From Chitinophaga sancti (GTDB lineage: Bacteria > Bacteroidota > Bacteroidia > Chitinophagales > Chitinophagaceae), in contig NZ_CP139247.1 of NCBI RefSeq assembly GCF_034087045.1, positions 7,962,001 to 8,026,000 of the forward strand: a stretch of DNA of 64,000 nt, written 5' to 3'. Below, piece by piece: positions 51,839 through 60,391 of this stretch. Numbering within the stretch: position 1 is the first letter of the stretch; each line of letters opens with the position of its first letter. Both the position numbers and the translations under genes were made by a program. Below the pieces are notes generated by a model. That model had not been told where the DNA came from. It worked only from the letters and a program-made list of their open reading frames with translations, and made no database searches.

Positions 51839-54091
51839 TTACTCGTCTTCCAGCCGGTTTACGGACTGAATACCATCCAGCTTACCCAAACGCAGGAACA
51901 ACTCATCCAGCTCCTCCTTGTCGTGCACAAACACCTTTATCAACCCTTCAAACAGGCCTTCCTTGGACTCGATCGTTAACCCGGCTATATTTATTTTTAA
52001 TTCACCGGAAATAATATTAGTAATCTTGTGAATCACCCCTACATCATCCATACCTACCAGGCGCAGACCGGTCAGGAAGGAGATCTCCCTGTTCTTCACC
52101 CACTTGGTTTTCACGACCCTGTGACCGTAATTAGCCAGTAACTGGGCGGCATTCGGACAGTTTGTACGGTGTATTTTCAATCCTTCACTAGCTGTAATGA
52201 ACCCAAATACATCGTCTCCCGGAATCGGACGACAACAATTGGCCAGTTTGTAGGCAATCTTGTCAGAACTTTCACCAAAGATAATCAGCTCCGCATCCTT
52301 CTTGGAAGGTAACTGGTGCTTGATGTGGTCTTCGGCTATGTGCTCCGGTGACTTAACCGGTACCGGCTTAGGTGCATCCAGCTTATCGCCCAATATATTG
52401 AACTGTTTCAATTCTTTCAGGTCAATATTCTTCACAGCAATCTGGTAATACAGATCTAATGGAGAAGGTTGCTTATAGAATTGTACCAGTTCATTAATAT
52501 TATGTTGACTGGCAGATACTTTCAGGTGATCCAGTTTCCGCTCCAGCACATCCTTACCATCCATGGCTATCTTACGCTTCTCTTCCTTCAGGGCGTCCTT
52601 GATCTTGGACTTAGCCTTGGCGGTCAGTACGTAGTTCAGCCAGTCTTCAGAAGGCTTTTGCTTATTGGAAGTAATGATTTCCACCTGGTCCCCGCTGCGC
52701 AGTTTATGGCTGAGTGGTACCAGTTTGTAATTCACCTTGGCGCCTATACATTTATTACCTACCGCACTGTGAATAGCGTAGGCAAAGTCAAGCGCTGTGG
52801 AGTTGACCGGCATGATCTTGAGATCCCCTTTAGGAGTATATACATAGATCTCTTCTGTGAACAGGTTGCTCTTGAAGTCAGCCAGAAAATCCAGGGTATT
52901 GGAATCAGGGTTGTTCAGGATCTCACGGATCTGGTTGAACCACTGATCGAATTTGTTTTCGGTATCCTGCTTCTGGTTACTACCTTCTTTGTAGCGCCAG
53001 TGGGCAGCCAGACCTTTTTCGGCGTAGTCGTTCATACGCTTGGTCCTGATCTGGACTTCCACCCATTTACCGGCTGGGCCCATTACAGTCACGTGCAGGG
53101 CTTCGTATCCATTGGATTTAGGATTACTCAGCCAGTCGCGGGTACGCTCAGGGCTGGGGTGATAAAAGTCGGTGATGATGGAATACACTTTCCAGCAATC
53201 TGACTTTTCCTTATCCACAGGGGAGTCCATGATAATACGGATCGCGAAGAGGTCGTACACTTCCTCGAAAGTGATGCCTTTCTTCTTGATCTTATTCCAT
53301 ATAGAGTGAATGGATTTAGGTCTTCCGAATATTTCGAAAGTTAATCCCTCTTCCTGGAGTACTTCTTTGATTGGTTTGATGAACTCGTTGATATAACGGG
53401 TACGCTCACGCTTGGTCTCCTTCAGTTTACGGGCTATTTCACGATAGGTCTGCTGTTCCGTATACTTCATGGACAGGTCTTCCATCTCGGACTTGATATC
53501 GTACATACCGAGACGGTGAGCCAGCGGAGAGTAAATAAAGACTGTTTCAGATGCGATTTTCAGCTGTTTTTCACGACTCATGCTATCCAGGGTACGCATG
53601 TTGTGAAGGCGGTCTGCCAGCTTGATCAGAATAACACGGGGGTCATCTGCCAGGGTGAGCAGGATCTTCTTAAAGTTTTCCGCCTGTGCGGTACTGGTAC
53701 TGGAATCGACTACGATCGATATTTTGGTAAGACCGTCTACGATGTGAGCGATCTCCGGACCAAAAGCCCGTTCTATATCTTCCAGTGTCACTTCTGTATC
53801 TTCTACAGTGTCGTGCAGGAGCGCACAGATAGCAGAGCGAACACCTAATCCTATTTCATCCACACAGATCTGTGCTACAGCCAGGGGATGGAATATATAG
53901 GGCTCACCTGATTTACGTCGCATTTCCTTGTGAGCATCTGCTGCCATTTCGAAGGCAGTACGCACCAGCTCGCGATCACCTTTCTTAAGGCGCGGTTTTA
54001 AGGCGCGTAATAAAGCACGGTAATGACGAACAATTTCTTTTTTTTCCTGTTCCTCGTCGAGGTTATATGTTTTGACTGCCACTGTATCCAT
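51839..54091 (-). CDS. Bifunctional (p)ppGpp synthetase/hydrolase of the RelA/SpoT family
   Basis: The enzyme makes and degrades the stringent-response alarmone. Domains in order are the HD hydrolase (about 45-200, with HDTVEDT at H93-D98 intact, so hydrolysis is likely active) and the synthetase (about 245-370, GRPKSIHSIWNKIKKKGITFEEVYDLFAIRI and NGYEALHVTV). TGS (about 410-470, IYVYTPKGDLKIMPVNSTALDFAYAIHSAVG), a conserved cysteine/zinc-finger-like region (ANCCRPIPGDDVFGFI) and a C-terminal ACT domain follow. The start is the ATG at 54091 (MDTVAVKTYNL, 750 residues); a start at 54136 adds an unrelated hydrophobic stretch. It is a monocistronic gene with its own terminator. Confidence 0.95.
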   Translation of the reverse strand: MDTVAVKTYNLDEEQEKKEIVRHYRALLRALKPRLKKGDRELVRTAFEMAADAHKEMRRKSGEPYIFHPLAVAQICVDEIGLGVRSAICALLHDTVEDTEVTLEDIERAFGPEIAHIVDGLTKISIVVDSSTSTAQAENFKKILLTLADDPRVILIKLADRLHNMRTLDSMSREKQLKIASETVFIYSPLAHRLGMYDIKSEMEDLSMKYTEQQTYREIARKLKETKRERTRYINEFIKPIKEVLQEEGLTFEIFGRPKSIHSIWNKIKKKGITFEEVYDLFAIRIIMDSPVDKEKSDCWKVYSIITDFYHPSPERTRDWLSNPKSNGYEALHVTVMGPAGKWVEVQIRTKRMNDYAEKGLAAHWRYKEGSNQKQDTENKFDQWFNQIREILNNPDSNTLDFLADFKSNLFTEEIYVYTPKGDLKIMPVNSTALDFAYAIHSAVGNKCIGAKVNYKLVPLSHKLRSGDQVEIITSNKQKPSEDWLNYVLTAKAKSKIKDALKEEKRKIAMDGKDVLERKLDHLKVSASQHNINELVQFYKQPSPLDLYYQIAVKNIDLKELKQFNILGDKLDAPKPVPVKSPEHIAEDHIKHQLPSKKDAELIIFGESSDKIAYKLANCCRPIPGDDVFGFITASEGLKIHRTNCPNAAQLLANYGHRVVKTKWVKNREISFLTGLRLVGMDDVGVIHKITNIISGELKINIAGLTIESKEGLFEGLIKVFVHDKEELDELFLRLGKLDGIQSVNRLEDE

Positions 54092-54227
54092 CTGGACTAA
54101 AGTTACAATTTTCTTGCATAAGAACCATAGTCCCAAATCCCACGGTAGTGCTATCTTTTATAATGAGTTACAGTGTCTGCCCCCCTACCTGAAAGGGTCA
54201 TTTGGTTGATTTTTATTTAAAAAGAAA

Positions 54228-54944
54228 TTATTCTCCCCCCAATTTACATTTGTGCAATACTTCCCAGGAAGTGCCGGTATGTCTCAAAAGATACAGGTTA
54301 TTGACCCTGAAGGAGGCATGGAATTCTTTTTCCTCGTATTCCAGCCGTGCCATTTCGAAAGCCCCTTCCGCTATATCATTCAGTGCCAATGAGATGTGTG
54401 GATTAAAACCATATTTAGCCAACATATTACTGAACCCAAAGTCTTTTCTCAGCAGCAAAATTAATTGCTTATGCAGGTGCATAATAGGGGCATTCTTGAC
54501 TACATTGATAAAGATGAGTCTTCTGTTCTCAAGAGCAACAGCCCCAAACCCATCCAACTGGATGTCGAAAGGGGTCATGGCCGATGCAAAATCCGTCAAT
54601 CCCTCGCAAAAGTCCTTTTCCAGCACTGGATCGGCTGTGAACGGTACTTGTATGGTAATGTAAGGTAATACCTTCAATGCTTTGCGGGCATCATAGAAGT
54701 CTGCAAATTCCTGCTTCATTCTGATAATTTCCTTGCCCACTGCGGCATTAGGTAATAAAGCAATAAAATAGATCTTACTTTCCTTCTTTGGCTTTTTAGG
54801 GCGTGGTGGTTTGCGGGGATTAACCTGCTTTCCCTGTGAGTTGCCGTTCCGGCGGCGATCATTGTTCTGTTGCTCATATCGTGGTTGTCCATGCCCGGAC
54901 TTACCGCCGTTTACCAGCCCGGGCCCTTTTCTTTCATAGTGCAT
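54228..54944 (-). CDS. 2'-5' RNA ligase/LigT-like phosphoesterase-fold protein, first catalytic His replaced
   Basis: The fold has two HxT/S motifs in active members. Here the second is intact (NPHISLAL), but the first reads LPYITIQVPF, with Tyr in place of His. The core starts near residue 57 (KIYFIALLPNAAVGKEIIRMKQEF). The first 55 residues form a basic, Gly/Asn/Arg/Lys-rich disordered extension (RRRNGNSQGKQVNPRKPPRPKKPKK), which may bind RNA. The protein is 238 residues and stands alone. Loss of one catalytic His argues for binding or an altered reaction rather than ordinary cyclic phosphodiesterase action. Confidence 0.8.
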   Translation of the reverse strand: MHYERKGPGLVNGGKSGHGQPRYEQQNNDRRRNGNSQGKQVNPRKPPRPKKPKKESKIYFIALLPNAAVGKEIIRMKQEFADFYDARKALKVLPYITIQVPFTADPVLEKDFCEGLTDFASAMTPFDIQLDGFGAVALENRRLIFINVVKNAPIMHLHKQLILLLRKDFGFSNMLAKYGFNPHISLALNDIAEGAFEMARLEYEEKEFHASFRVNNLYLLRHTGTSWEVLHKCKLGGE

Positions 54945-55090
54945 TGTGTACAGTTAGTGGATGGTGATGGGGTTCTATTGCCTGAATCCTTGCTTTGTAA
55001 TATGATTGTGCTCTCTTTTTTCTAAAATTTATTCGCCCGGATATTATTTTCCTGCCTGATTCTGACAGACGTACTCCCTTGATATTGTGA

Positions 55091-55792
55091 TCAGTCTTTT
55101 GGTATGTTTAGCCGGATGCCCACATTGTGCAACGTCTCTAAATCGATGCCCGGTTCCATCTTAAAATGCTTGCGTAGTCGGGTGATGAATACATCCATAC
55201 TTCGACTGGAGAAGAAACTACTGTTGCCCCAAACTTTCAATAATATTTCATCGCGCTTGACCAGCTTATTGCTATTTTCCACCAGGTACTTCAACACTTT
55301 CGCCTCTTTTTTGGTCAGTGCTGCGATGGTTTCTCCATCTTCTTTGGTGAGTTCTTTTTCGTCGTAATTAAAACGCACATGCCCAATGCGGTAAATGCCA
55401 TCCCCCGGAATGTCCTTGGGCAATGTCCTGCGCAAAAATACCCGGATGCGCATCACCAGTTCCCGCATGCTAAACGGCTTTACGATATAATCGTCTCCCC
55501 CGATCCGGAAACCGTGCAATCGATCTTCGTCCAGTGAACGCGAAGAAATAAATATAATAGGAATCATCCCATTCCGCTTACGAATGTCCTGCGCGAGCGA
55601 AAAACCATCCCTCTTAGGCATGAGGACATCTAATATGACCAGATCAAAATCATCTCTCTGAAATTTTTTCCAGGCGACCTCCCCATCAAAGCAATGCACC
55701 ACATGATAACCTGCCTGTTCCAGATGTTTTTTAACTACGTTTCCGTAGTGATAATCGTCTTCTGCAAGAAGGATCGATACATTACTCTCCAT
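55091..55792 (-). CDS. OmpR-family response regulator without an adjacent kinase
   Basis: The 233-residue protein has a receiver domain with acidic pocket E11-D12-D13, phosphoacceptor D55 (VILDVLMPKRDG), the conserved Thr/Ser position in IFISSRS and Lys in YIVKPFS. A winged-helix DNA-binding domain follows (LTKKEAKVLKYLVENSNKLVKRDEIL; SRSMDVFITRLRKHF). All phosphorylation residues are present. No histidine kinase gene lies on either side, so its partner is encoded elsewhere. The targets are unknown. Confidence 0.92.
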   Translation of the reverse strand: MESNVSILLAEDDYHYGNVVKKHLEQAGYHVVHCFDGEVAWKKFQRDDFDLVILDVLMPKRDGFSLAQDIRKRNGMIPIIFISSRSLDEDRLHGFRIGGDDYIVKPFSMRELVMRIRVFLRRTLPKDIPGDGIYRIGHVRFNYDEKELTKEDGETIAALTKKEAKVLKYLVENSNKLVKRDEILLKVWGNSSFFSSRSMDVFITRLRKHFKMEPGIDLETLHNVGIRLNIPKD

Positions 55793-56021
55793 ACGTAAAA
55801 GTTTTCCCCGTTACAATTTAGGTCGTTAACAAAACTGCTTGTACCCTTTTTCTACTTCCAAATTTTTACAATATTGCTGAATTAACTTTTGAATTTAGTT
55901 AATAAGAAGTTATTGATCAGAAATACTCGTTCAAGACAATAGATGTAACGGTTTTGAATTAGGGTTACTCAAAATGGTATTTTAATTATCGAATTTATTA
56001 TATGTTATTACTCATATTAAC
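55793..56021. other. Intergenic region upstream of the response regulator, no gene seen
   Basis: This AT-rich gap is flanked by the regulator gene on the left and a terminator on the right. I saw no ORF of note and no match to TAnnTTTG on the minus strand. It should hold the regulator promoter, perhaps of an atypical kind. Confidence 0.4.
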
Positions 56022-56060
56022 AAAAAAAATGGCTGCCAGTTCACCGGCAGCCATTTTTTT
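56022..56060 (-). terminator. Strong terminator after the fucosidase gene
   Basis: A perfect stem of about 14 bp (AAAAAATGGCTGCC / GGCAGCCATTTTTT) with an eight-base loop lies 20 bases past the fucosidase stop codon. It has A and T runs on both sides. Confidence 0.9.
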
Positions 56061-56079
56061 AATGTATTTTTTATCCAGC

Positions 56080-57537
56080 TCAGGATGCAACTGCAGAAAT
56101 TCTGATCGCTACAGCATGCTGAAAACCTTTTTTCTGTAAAGCAGCCGGGATCTTGATAGTGGTAATATCACCAGTTGCTTTCCAGCTCAGTTTTTCTTTC
56201 GCACCCAGCATTTCCAGCTTAGCACCTTTAGCAGGTGTCAACCCCCTGAATGCAATGGTAGCAGGCAATTCCTCATCTTTATCCAGCATATATATCGCAT
56301 ATACACTGCCGTCTTTCTTCCGTGTAAAACATACTTTTCCATCTTTATACGGAGCAACAGATTTTGTGGCATAGATCGCATCCCCATTTACATGCATCCA
56401 TGCCCCAATAGCCGTCATGGTCGTATACGCCTCGTCGTGCAACTGACCATCAGGACCCGGACCTACGTTCAGCAGGTAGTTCCCCCCTTTTGCCACAATG
56501 TCGATCAGGTGATGGATCAGTTCATTCACAGATTTGTAATGATCGTTCGGTACATAAGACCAGCTATTCGCCATCGTCATACAGGTTTCCCATGGGTAAT
56601 CCAGTGGTTTATCAGGAATCTGCTGCTCTGGTGTACGATAGTTTTCGTTCGGACCATGTACCTCGCGGTCTACCACGATCAGACCTGGCTGGTGAGTACG
56701 CGCCATTGCCGCAATACCATCCATGTCAATATCTTCATCCTGCTTGATCACTTTTTCACCGGTTTCTGCGGCGGTAATGTCTGCAGCAGATTTTTTATCC
56801 TGTTTACGAGGACGTACCCAACCACCATCTAACCACAGGATGTCAATTTTGCCATACCCTGTCATCAGTTCTTCGATCTGGTTGTAGGTATATTGACGGA
56901 AAGCTTTCCAGCGATCAGGATATTTGCTTACATCATAGTTTACATGCCTGTCTTTCGGCGGGAAGTAAGACCACCAATAGTCCTGGCTATGCCAGTCAGG
57001 TTTGGAGAAGTAAGCACCTGCGTGCAAACCTTCTTTGCGGAAAGCTTCAAATACTTCTTTGGCAATGTTTGAACGGGGATCTTTTCCGAATGCAAAGTTT
57101 GGATTGGATACTTTGTAATCGGTTTGTTTGGTATCAAACATACAGTACCCGTCGTGGTGCTTGGTAGTGAATACTACGTATTTCATACCCGCATCCTTTG
57201 CTGCTTTAGCCCATTTGGAAGGGTCAAACTTTGTTGGATTGAAAGTTTTACCCAGTTCTTCATACTTCTTTACATAGTCATAGTATGGGATGCCATATGG
57301 CTGGCGTTGTGTCCATCCTTCATCTTCAGGACAGATGCTCCATGATTCTACAATACCCATTTGAGAATATGCCCCCCAATGGATCAGCATACCGAATTTC
57401 CAGTCAGACCACTCTTCCAGGTTCTGTTGAACGGCTTTGTCTGTAGGTGGGATGTAGGGTGGAATTTCCTGGCGCTGCGCACTGGCTGAACCTATTACCA
57501 GTAGTGCGCTGCTTAAAAGCATACAAAGTTTTCGCAT
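56080..57537 (-). CDS. Alpha-L-fucosidase, glycoside hydrolase family 29
   Basis: GH29 enzymes release L-fucose from glycans. A signal peptide (to about residue 20, GSASAQ) precedes the barrel with KFGMLIHWGAYSQMG (48-61), VVFTTKHHDGYCMFDTK (121-137) and the nucleophile D237 in DILWLDGGW. A C-terminal beta-sandwich-like part follows from about residue 395. At 485 residues the length is normal, and periplasmic or secreted action is expected. It lies three bases after the GH2 gene, so the two are co-transcribed and probably act on one glycan. Confidence 0.92.
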   Translation of the reverse strand: MRKLCMLLSSALLVIGSASAQRQEIPPYIPPTDKAVQQNLEEWSDWKFGMLIHWGAYSQMGIVESWSICPEDEGWTQRQPYGIPYYDYVKKYEELGKTFNPTKFDPSKWAKAAKDAGMKYVVFTTKHHDGYCMFDTKQTDYKVSNPNFAFGKDPRSNIAKEVFEAFRKEGLHAGAYFSKPDWHSQDYWWSYFPPKDRHVNYDVSKYPDRWKAFRQYTYNQIEELMTGYGKIDILWLDGGWVRPRKQDKKSAADITAAETGEKVIKQDEDIDMDGIAAMARTHQPGLIVVDREVHGPNENYRTPEQQIPDKPLDYPWETCMTMANSWSYVPNDHYKSVNELIHHLIDIVAKGGNYLLNVGPGPDGQLHDEAYTTMTAIGAWMHVNGDAIYATKSVAPYKDGKVCFTRKKDGSVYAIYMLDKDEELPATIAFRGLTPAKGAKLEMLGAKEKLSWKATGDITTIKIPAALQKKGFQHAVAIRISAVAS

Positions 57538-57539
57538 GT

Positions 57540-60074
57540 TTAATTTTTAAATGTATCTCTGAGACTTATAACCTTTATCTTATCCATCAGCGGAGGCGCT
57601 AATTTGTTGAGCCATATATCCTTCGTCTGGCCAGGCAGCAGATCAAAATAGTTATCGCTAAAAGTCAATTCCGGATCTTCACATTGCAGGTATACGTTTT
57701 TTGCGAGTTGAGTCGCCGTTACCAAAATATGGAAATCCAGGGTATCATCCTTCGCCACTTCTATTTTCAATCCCGGGTCCGGTAATATCAGATCTTTGGT
57801 TTTAGCAAAATAATATACATTATCACTTAATAACTTATCACTATTTACCACTTTCGTATAGAAAATTACCTTTCCGGTATCTGCCGGCTGCAAAATAGTG
57901 TTTAATGGTATCTCGTGAGCAACGGTACTTTTGTTACTTTCTATATTAACATCCATTGATTTTTCCCACAAAATCCTGCCGCCAAAGTCCATCAGTTTCA
58001 TTTCCAGTTTTGCCTTACAGTCTTTTATTTCATCAGAAATAAGATACGTCTTTAATTTACCATTTTTTACGGTATTGCTCACTAACAAAGGTGCATATGC
58101 TTTCTTTACAAAGAACTGCATGGCTTTCCAGCGACCGTAATAATCAATACCTGACCAGGATGGGCCAGGCCAACAATCATCTAACTGCCAGTACAGCGTA
58201 CCCATACAAAATGGCATGGCCCTGCGATGCGCTTCGATACCCATTTTCATGCCTTCTGCCTGCAACACATGATTCACATACAGGAAGGATTCAAAATTTG
58301 CAGGTTCTTTATAGTAATGTAAAAGATAAGTCCTGATGGCAGCATTCCCCCTGCTGAAACTCTTTTGGTGTGATAACATCACAGGAGAATAAATGTCTCT
58401 ATCCTGCGCTGATGTAAACCTCTTTACTGTCTGGATATCAGGGAAAGACTGAAAACCATATTCACTCATAAACCTTGGAATATGTTCTTCAAAAGCTTCG
58501 AACCATTCCATACCATGCCACACACCCCAATAGTGATTATCTCCAATCGTGAAATCTTCTTTGGTACCCCAGTTGCTAATAGGTGATGATGGAAAATAAA
58601 ATCTGTCTGCATCATATTGCTGAATGATTTTTGGTAGCTGCACTTTGAAGAGTTCATCATACCCGGCTCTCATATCTGCCCATTGTTTCTCTGTATATCC
58701 ATACCCTTCTTTCCAACCCCAATGATCAATCGCAACTCCTATCTCATTATTACCACACCAAAGTGCAAGGGAAGGATGATTGCGTAGACGGGTAATGTTA
58801 GCACCCAGTTCTGCTTCCACACTTTTCAGAATTTTTGATGTAGGATATGTTGAACAGGCAAAGAGTAAATCCTGCCATACCAGTATACCATATCTGTCTG
58901 CGAAGTCATAGAAGCGGTCATCTTCATAAATTCCACCACCCCACACACGAACCATGTTGAAATTGGACACCTTCATATCATTGAACAGCTTTGCATATCT
59001 TTCTGTAGTAACCCGTGGCAGGAAGTTATCCAACGGAATGTAATCAGCTCCTTTCATAAATACTGGCCGCCCATTCACTTTTACATAAAAGCTCACACCC
59101 ATGCTGTCTGGTTTATTCACCACTTCTATCGTGCGTAGACCAATGTTCAATGCACGTGTTTGTAACAATTCTTTTCCATCGTAGAGAGATACCTTCACTT
59201 TATATAAGTAAGGATCGCCTAATCCGTTAGGCCACCAGCGACGTGGGTTTGAGATGGTGAAAAAGGCAGATAGCGTATCTCCTTCGAATGGTTTATTAAT
59301 GGTGGAAAAAAGCTTGTCAGGGCTTTCTATTTTAATAGCGTACTTCTTTTTTGCAGCTGTCTGGAACTTCAGTTTCGCCAGTATCACCGCTGATTTATCA
59401 GTCAGTTGTTTTTGCTGAAGATATACATCTTCAATACTTACTTTATCTCCATATTCCAGGTACACAGGCCGCCAGATACCTGATGTCACTAATCTTGGAC
59501 CCCAGTCCCATCCATAATGATAAGGTGCTTTTCTCGCATATACACTCAAAGGAATATCACTCGCATCATTACCGGCAGGATAGATCACATCATCATTCAG
59601 GAAGTTGTTCATATCATGCCTGATTGGACTGTAGAAAACAAGACGCAAGGTATTGTTCCCTTCTTTTACCTTTTGTTTGATTTGTACCTTAAGTGGTACA
59701 AACATATTGGAACTGGTAGCAATAGAATCGCCATTGATGAAGATAGCTGCATAAGTATCCAGACCTTTGAAATCCAGCGCGAGCCAGTCGTGCTGTAACA
59801 TATCTTTTGTTACAGTAAAAGAGGTCTGGTATTGCCAGTTTTTCTTATCCACCCATTGTACCGACTTCTCATTCATGCCAACGTAGGGATCAGGAATGAG
59901 ATGGTGGGCCATCAGGTCTGTGTGGACGGTACCTGGCACGGTGGCAGAGCGCCATGCAGTGTCGTCAGTGCTTGAGAATTTCCAGTCTTTGTTTAGTTCA
60001 ATTTGCCGGAAAGACTGTGCGCCTGCTGTAGCCGTAAGCAGGCACAGGCAGGCAATATTCACATAACGTCTCAT
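57540..60074 (-). CDS. Beta-mannosidase-like glycoside hydrolase family 2
   Basis: The 844-residue exported enzyme has a signal peptide (MRRYVNIACLCLLTATAGAQ), a jelly-roll sugar-binding domain (FKGLDTYAAIFINGDSIATSSNMF), immunoglobulin-like domains and a TIM barrel. The acid/base Glu lies in LWCGNNEIGVA and the nucleophile Glu in RFMSEYGFQSFP. WGGGIYEDDRFYDFADRYGILVWQD and the family block TLYWQLDDCWPGPSWS are both typical of beta-mannosidase members of GH2. It is the first gene of the pair with the fucosidase. No SusC/SusD pair is next to them. Confidence 0.92.
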   Translation of the reverse strand: MRRYVNIACLCLLTATAGAQSFRQIELNKDWKFSSTDDTAWRSATVPGTVHTDLMAHHLIPDPYVGMNEKSVQWVDKKNWQYQTSFTVTKDMLQHDWLALDFKGLDTYAAIFINGDSIATSSNMFVPLKVQIKQKVKEGNNTLRLVFYSPIRHDMNNFLNDDVIYPAGNDASDIPLSVYARKAPYHYGWDWGPRLVTSGIWRPVYLEYGDKVSIEDVYLQQKQLTDKSAVILAKLKFQTAAKKKYAIKIESPDKLFSTINKPFEGDTLSAFFTISNPRRWWPNGLGDPYLYKVKVSLYDGKELLQTRALNIGLRTIEVVNKPDSMGVSFYVKVNGRPVFMKGADYIPLDNFLPRVTTERYAKLFNDMKVSNFNMVRVWGGGIYEDDRFYDFADRYGILVWQDLLFACSTYPTSKILKSVEAELGANITRLRNHPSLALWCGNNEIGVAIDHWGWKEGYGYTEKQWADMRAGYDELFKVQLPKIIQQYDADRFYFPSSPISNWGTKEDFTIGDNHYWGVWHGMEWFEAFEEHIPRFMSEYGFQSFPDIQTVKRFTSAQDRDIYSPVMLSHQKSFSRGNAAIRTYLLHYYKEPANFESFLYVNHVLQAEGMKMGIEAHRRAMPFCMGTLYWQLDDCWPGPSWSGIDYYGRWKAMQFFVKKAYAPLLVSNTVKNGKLKTYLISDEIKDCKAKLEMKLMDFGGRILWEKSMDVNIESNKSTVAHEIPLNTILQPADTGKVIFYTKVVNSDKLLSDNVYYFAKTKDLILPDPGLKIEVAKDDTLDFHILVTATQLAKNVYLQCEDPELTFSDNYFDLLPGQTKDIWLNKLAPPLMDKIKVISLRDTFKN

Positions 60075-60114
60075 TATTGAAATTGATTATTGTTTTTGAA
60101 CTTATCTTTGTTGC

Positions 60115-60294
60115 ATGAAAAGCATATGGCAACAAATACTCCGTTATCTCTACATAGGTAAAAAAGATACAACCTCGCCGAATACGACAAGTGTAAAACT
60201 CATGCACGGCATGAACCGGATTTCTATCCTGGTCTTCCTTTTAGCATTAATTGTATTCGCGATTAAGATGATTTTTTTCAGGCATCATCACTAA
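60115..60294 (+). CDS. Small DUF6728-like membrane protein, 59 residues
   Basis: An uninterrupted reading of 59 codons starts at the ATG at 60115 and ends TAA at 60294. It has a basic N-terminal part (IWQQILRYLYIGKKDTTSP), then KLMHGMNRISILVFLLALIV and one membrane segment ending RHHH. The block 'LMHG(M/I)NRISI' followed by a single helix resembles the Bacteroidota-specific DUF6728 family as I remember it. A TATCTTTG box at 60103-60110 lies five bases before the ATG, with ATTG 17 bases further up, so the transcript may be nearly leaderless. It is divergent from the GH2 gene. Confidence 0.72.
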   Translation: MKSIWQQILRYLYIGKKDTTSPNTTSVKLMHGMNRISILVFLLALIVFAIKMIFFRHHH

Positions 60295-60391
60295 GCAAAT
60301 CCCCTTCCCTTCCCGCATATTGCAGATACATTGCTTGCATGTAGTAAAACGACTACCTGCCCGAAGTACATTGACTGTACGGCCTTAACCG
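60295..60391. other. Gap between the DUF6728-like gene and lpxB
   Basis: This 97-base convergent gap holds a weak hairpin (GTAGT / ACTAC around 60340-60355) that could be a poor terminator. I see nothing else. Confidence 0.3.

Noticed and set aside
52469..53203. 244-codon plus-strand ORF opposite the RelA/SpoT gene
   Set aside because: It lies wholly antisense to a well-conserved gene and its translation has no recognisable domain; it is a codon-bias shadow.
54092..54136. N-terminal extension of the RelA/SpoT protein
   Set aside because: It adds MGLWFLCKKIVTLVQ, a stretch foreign to the family, before a good ATG at 54091.
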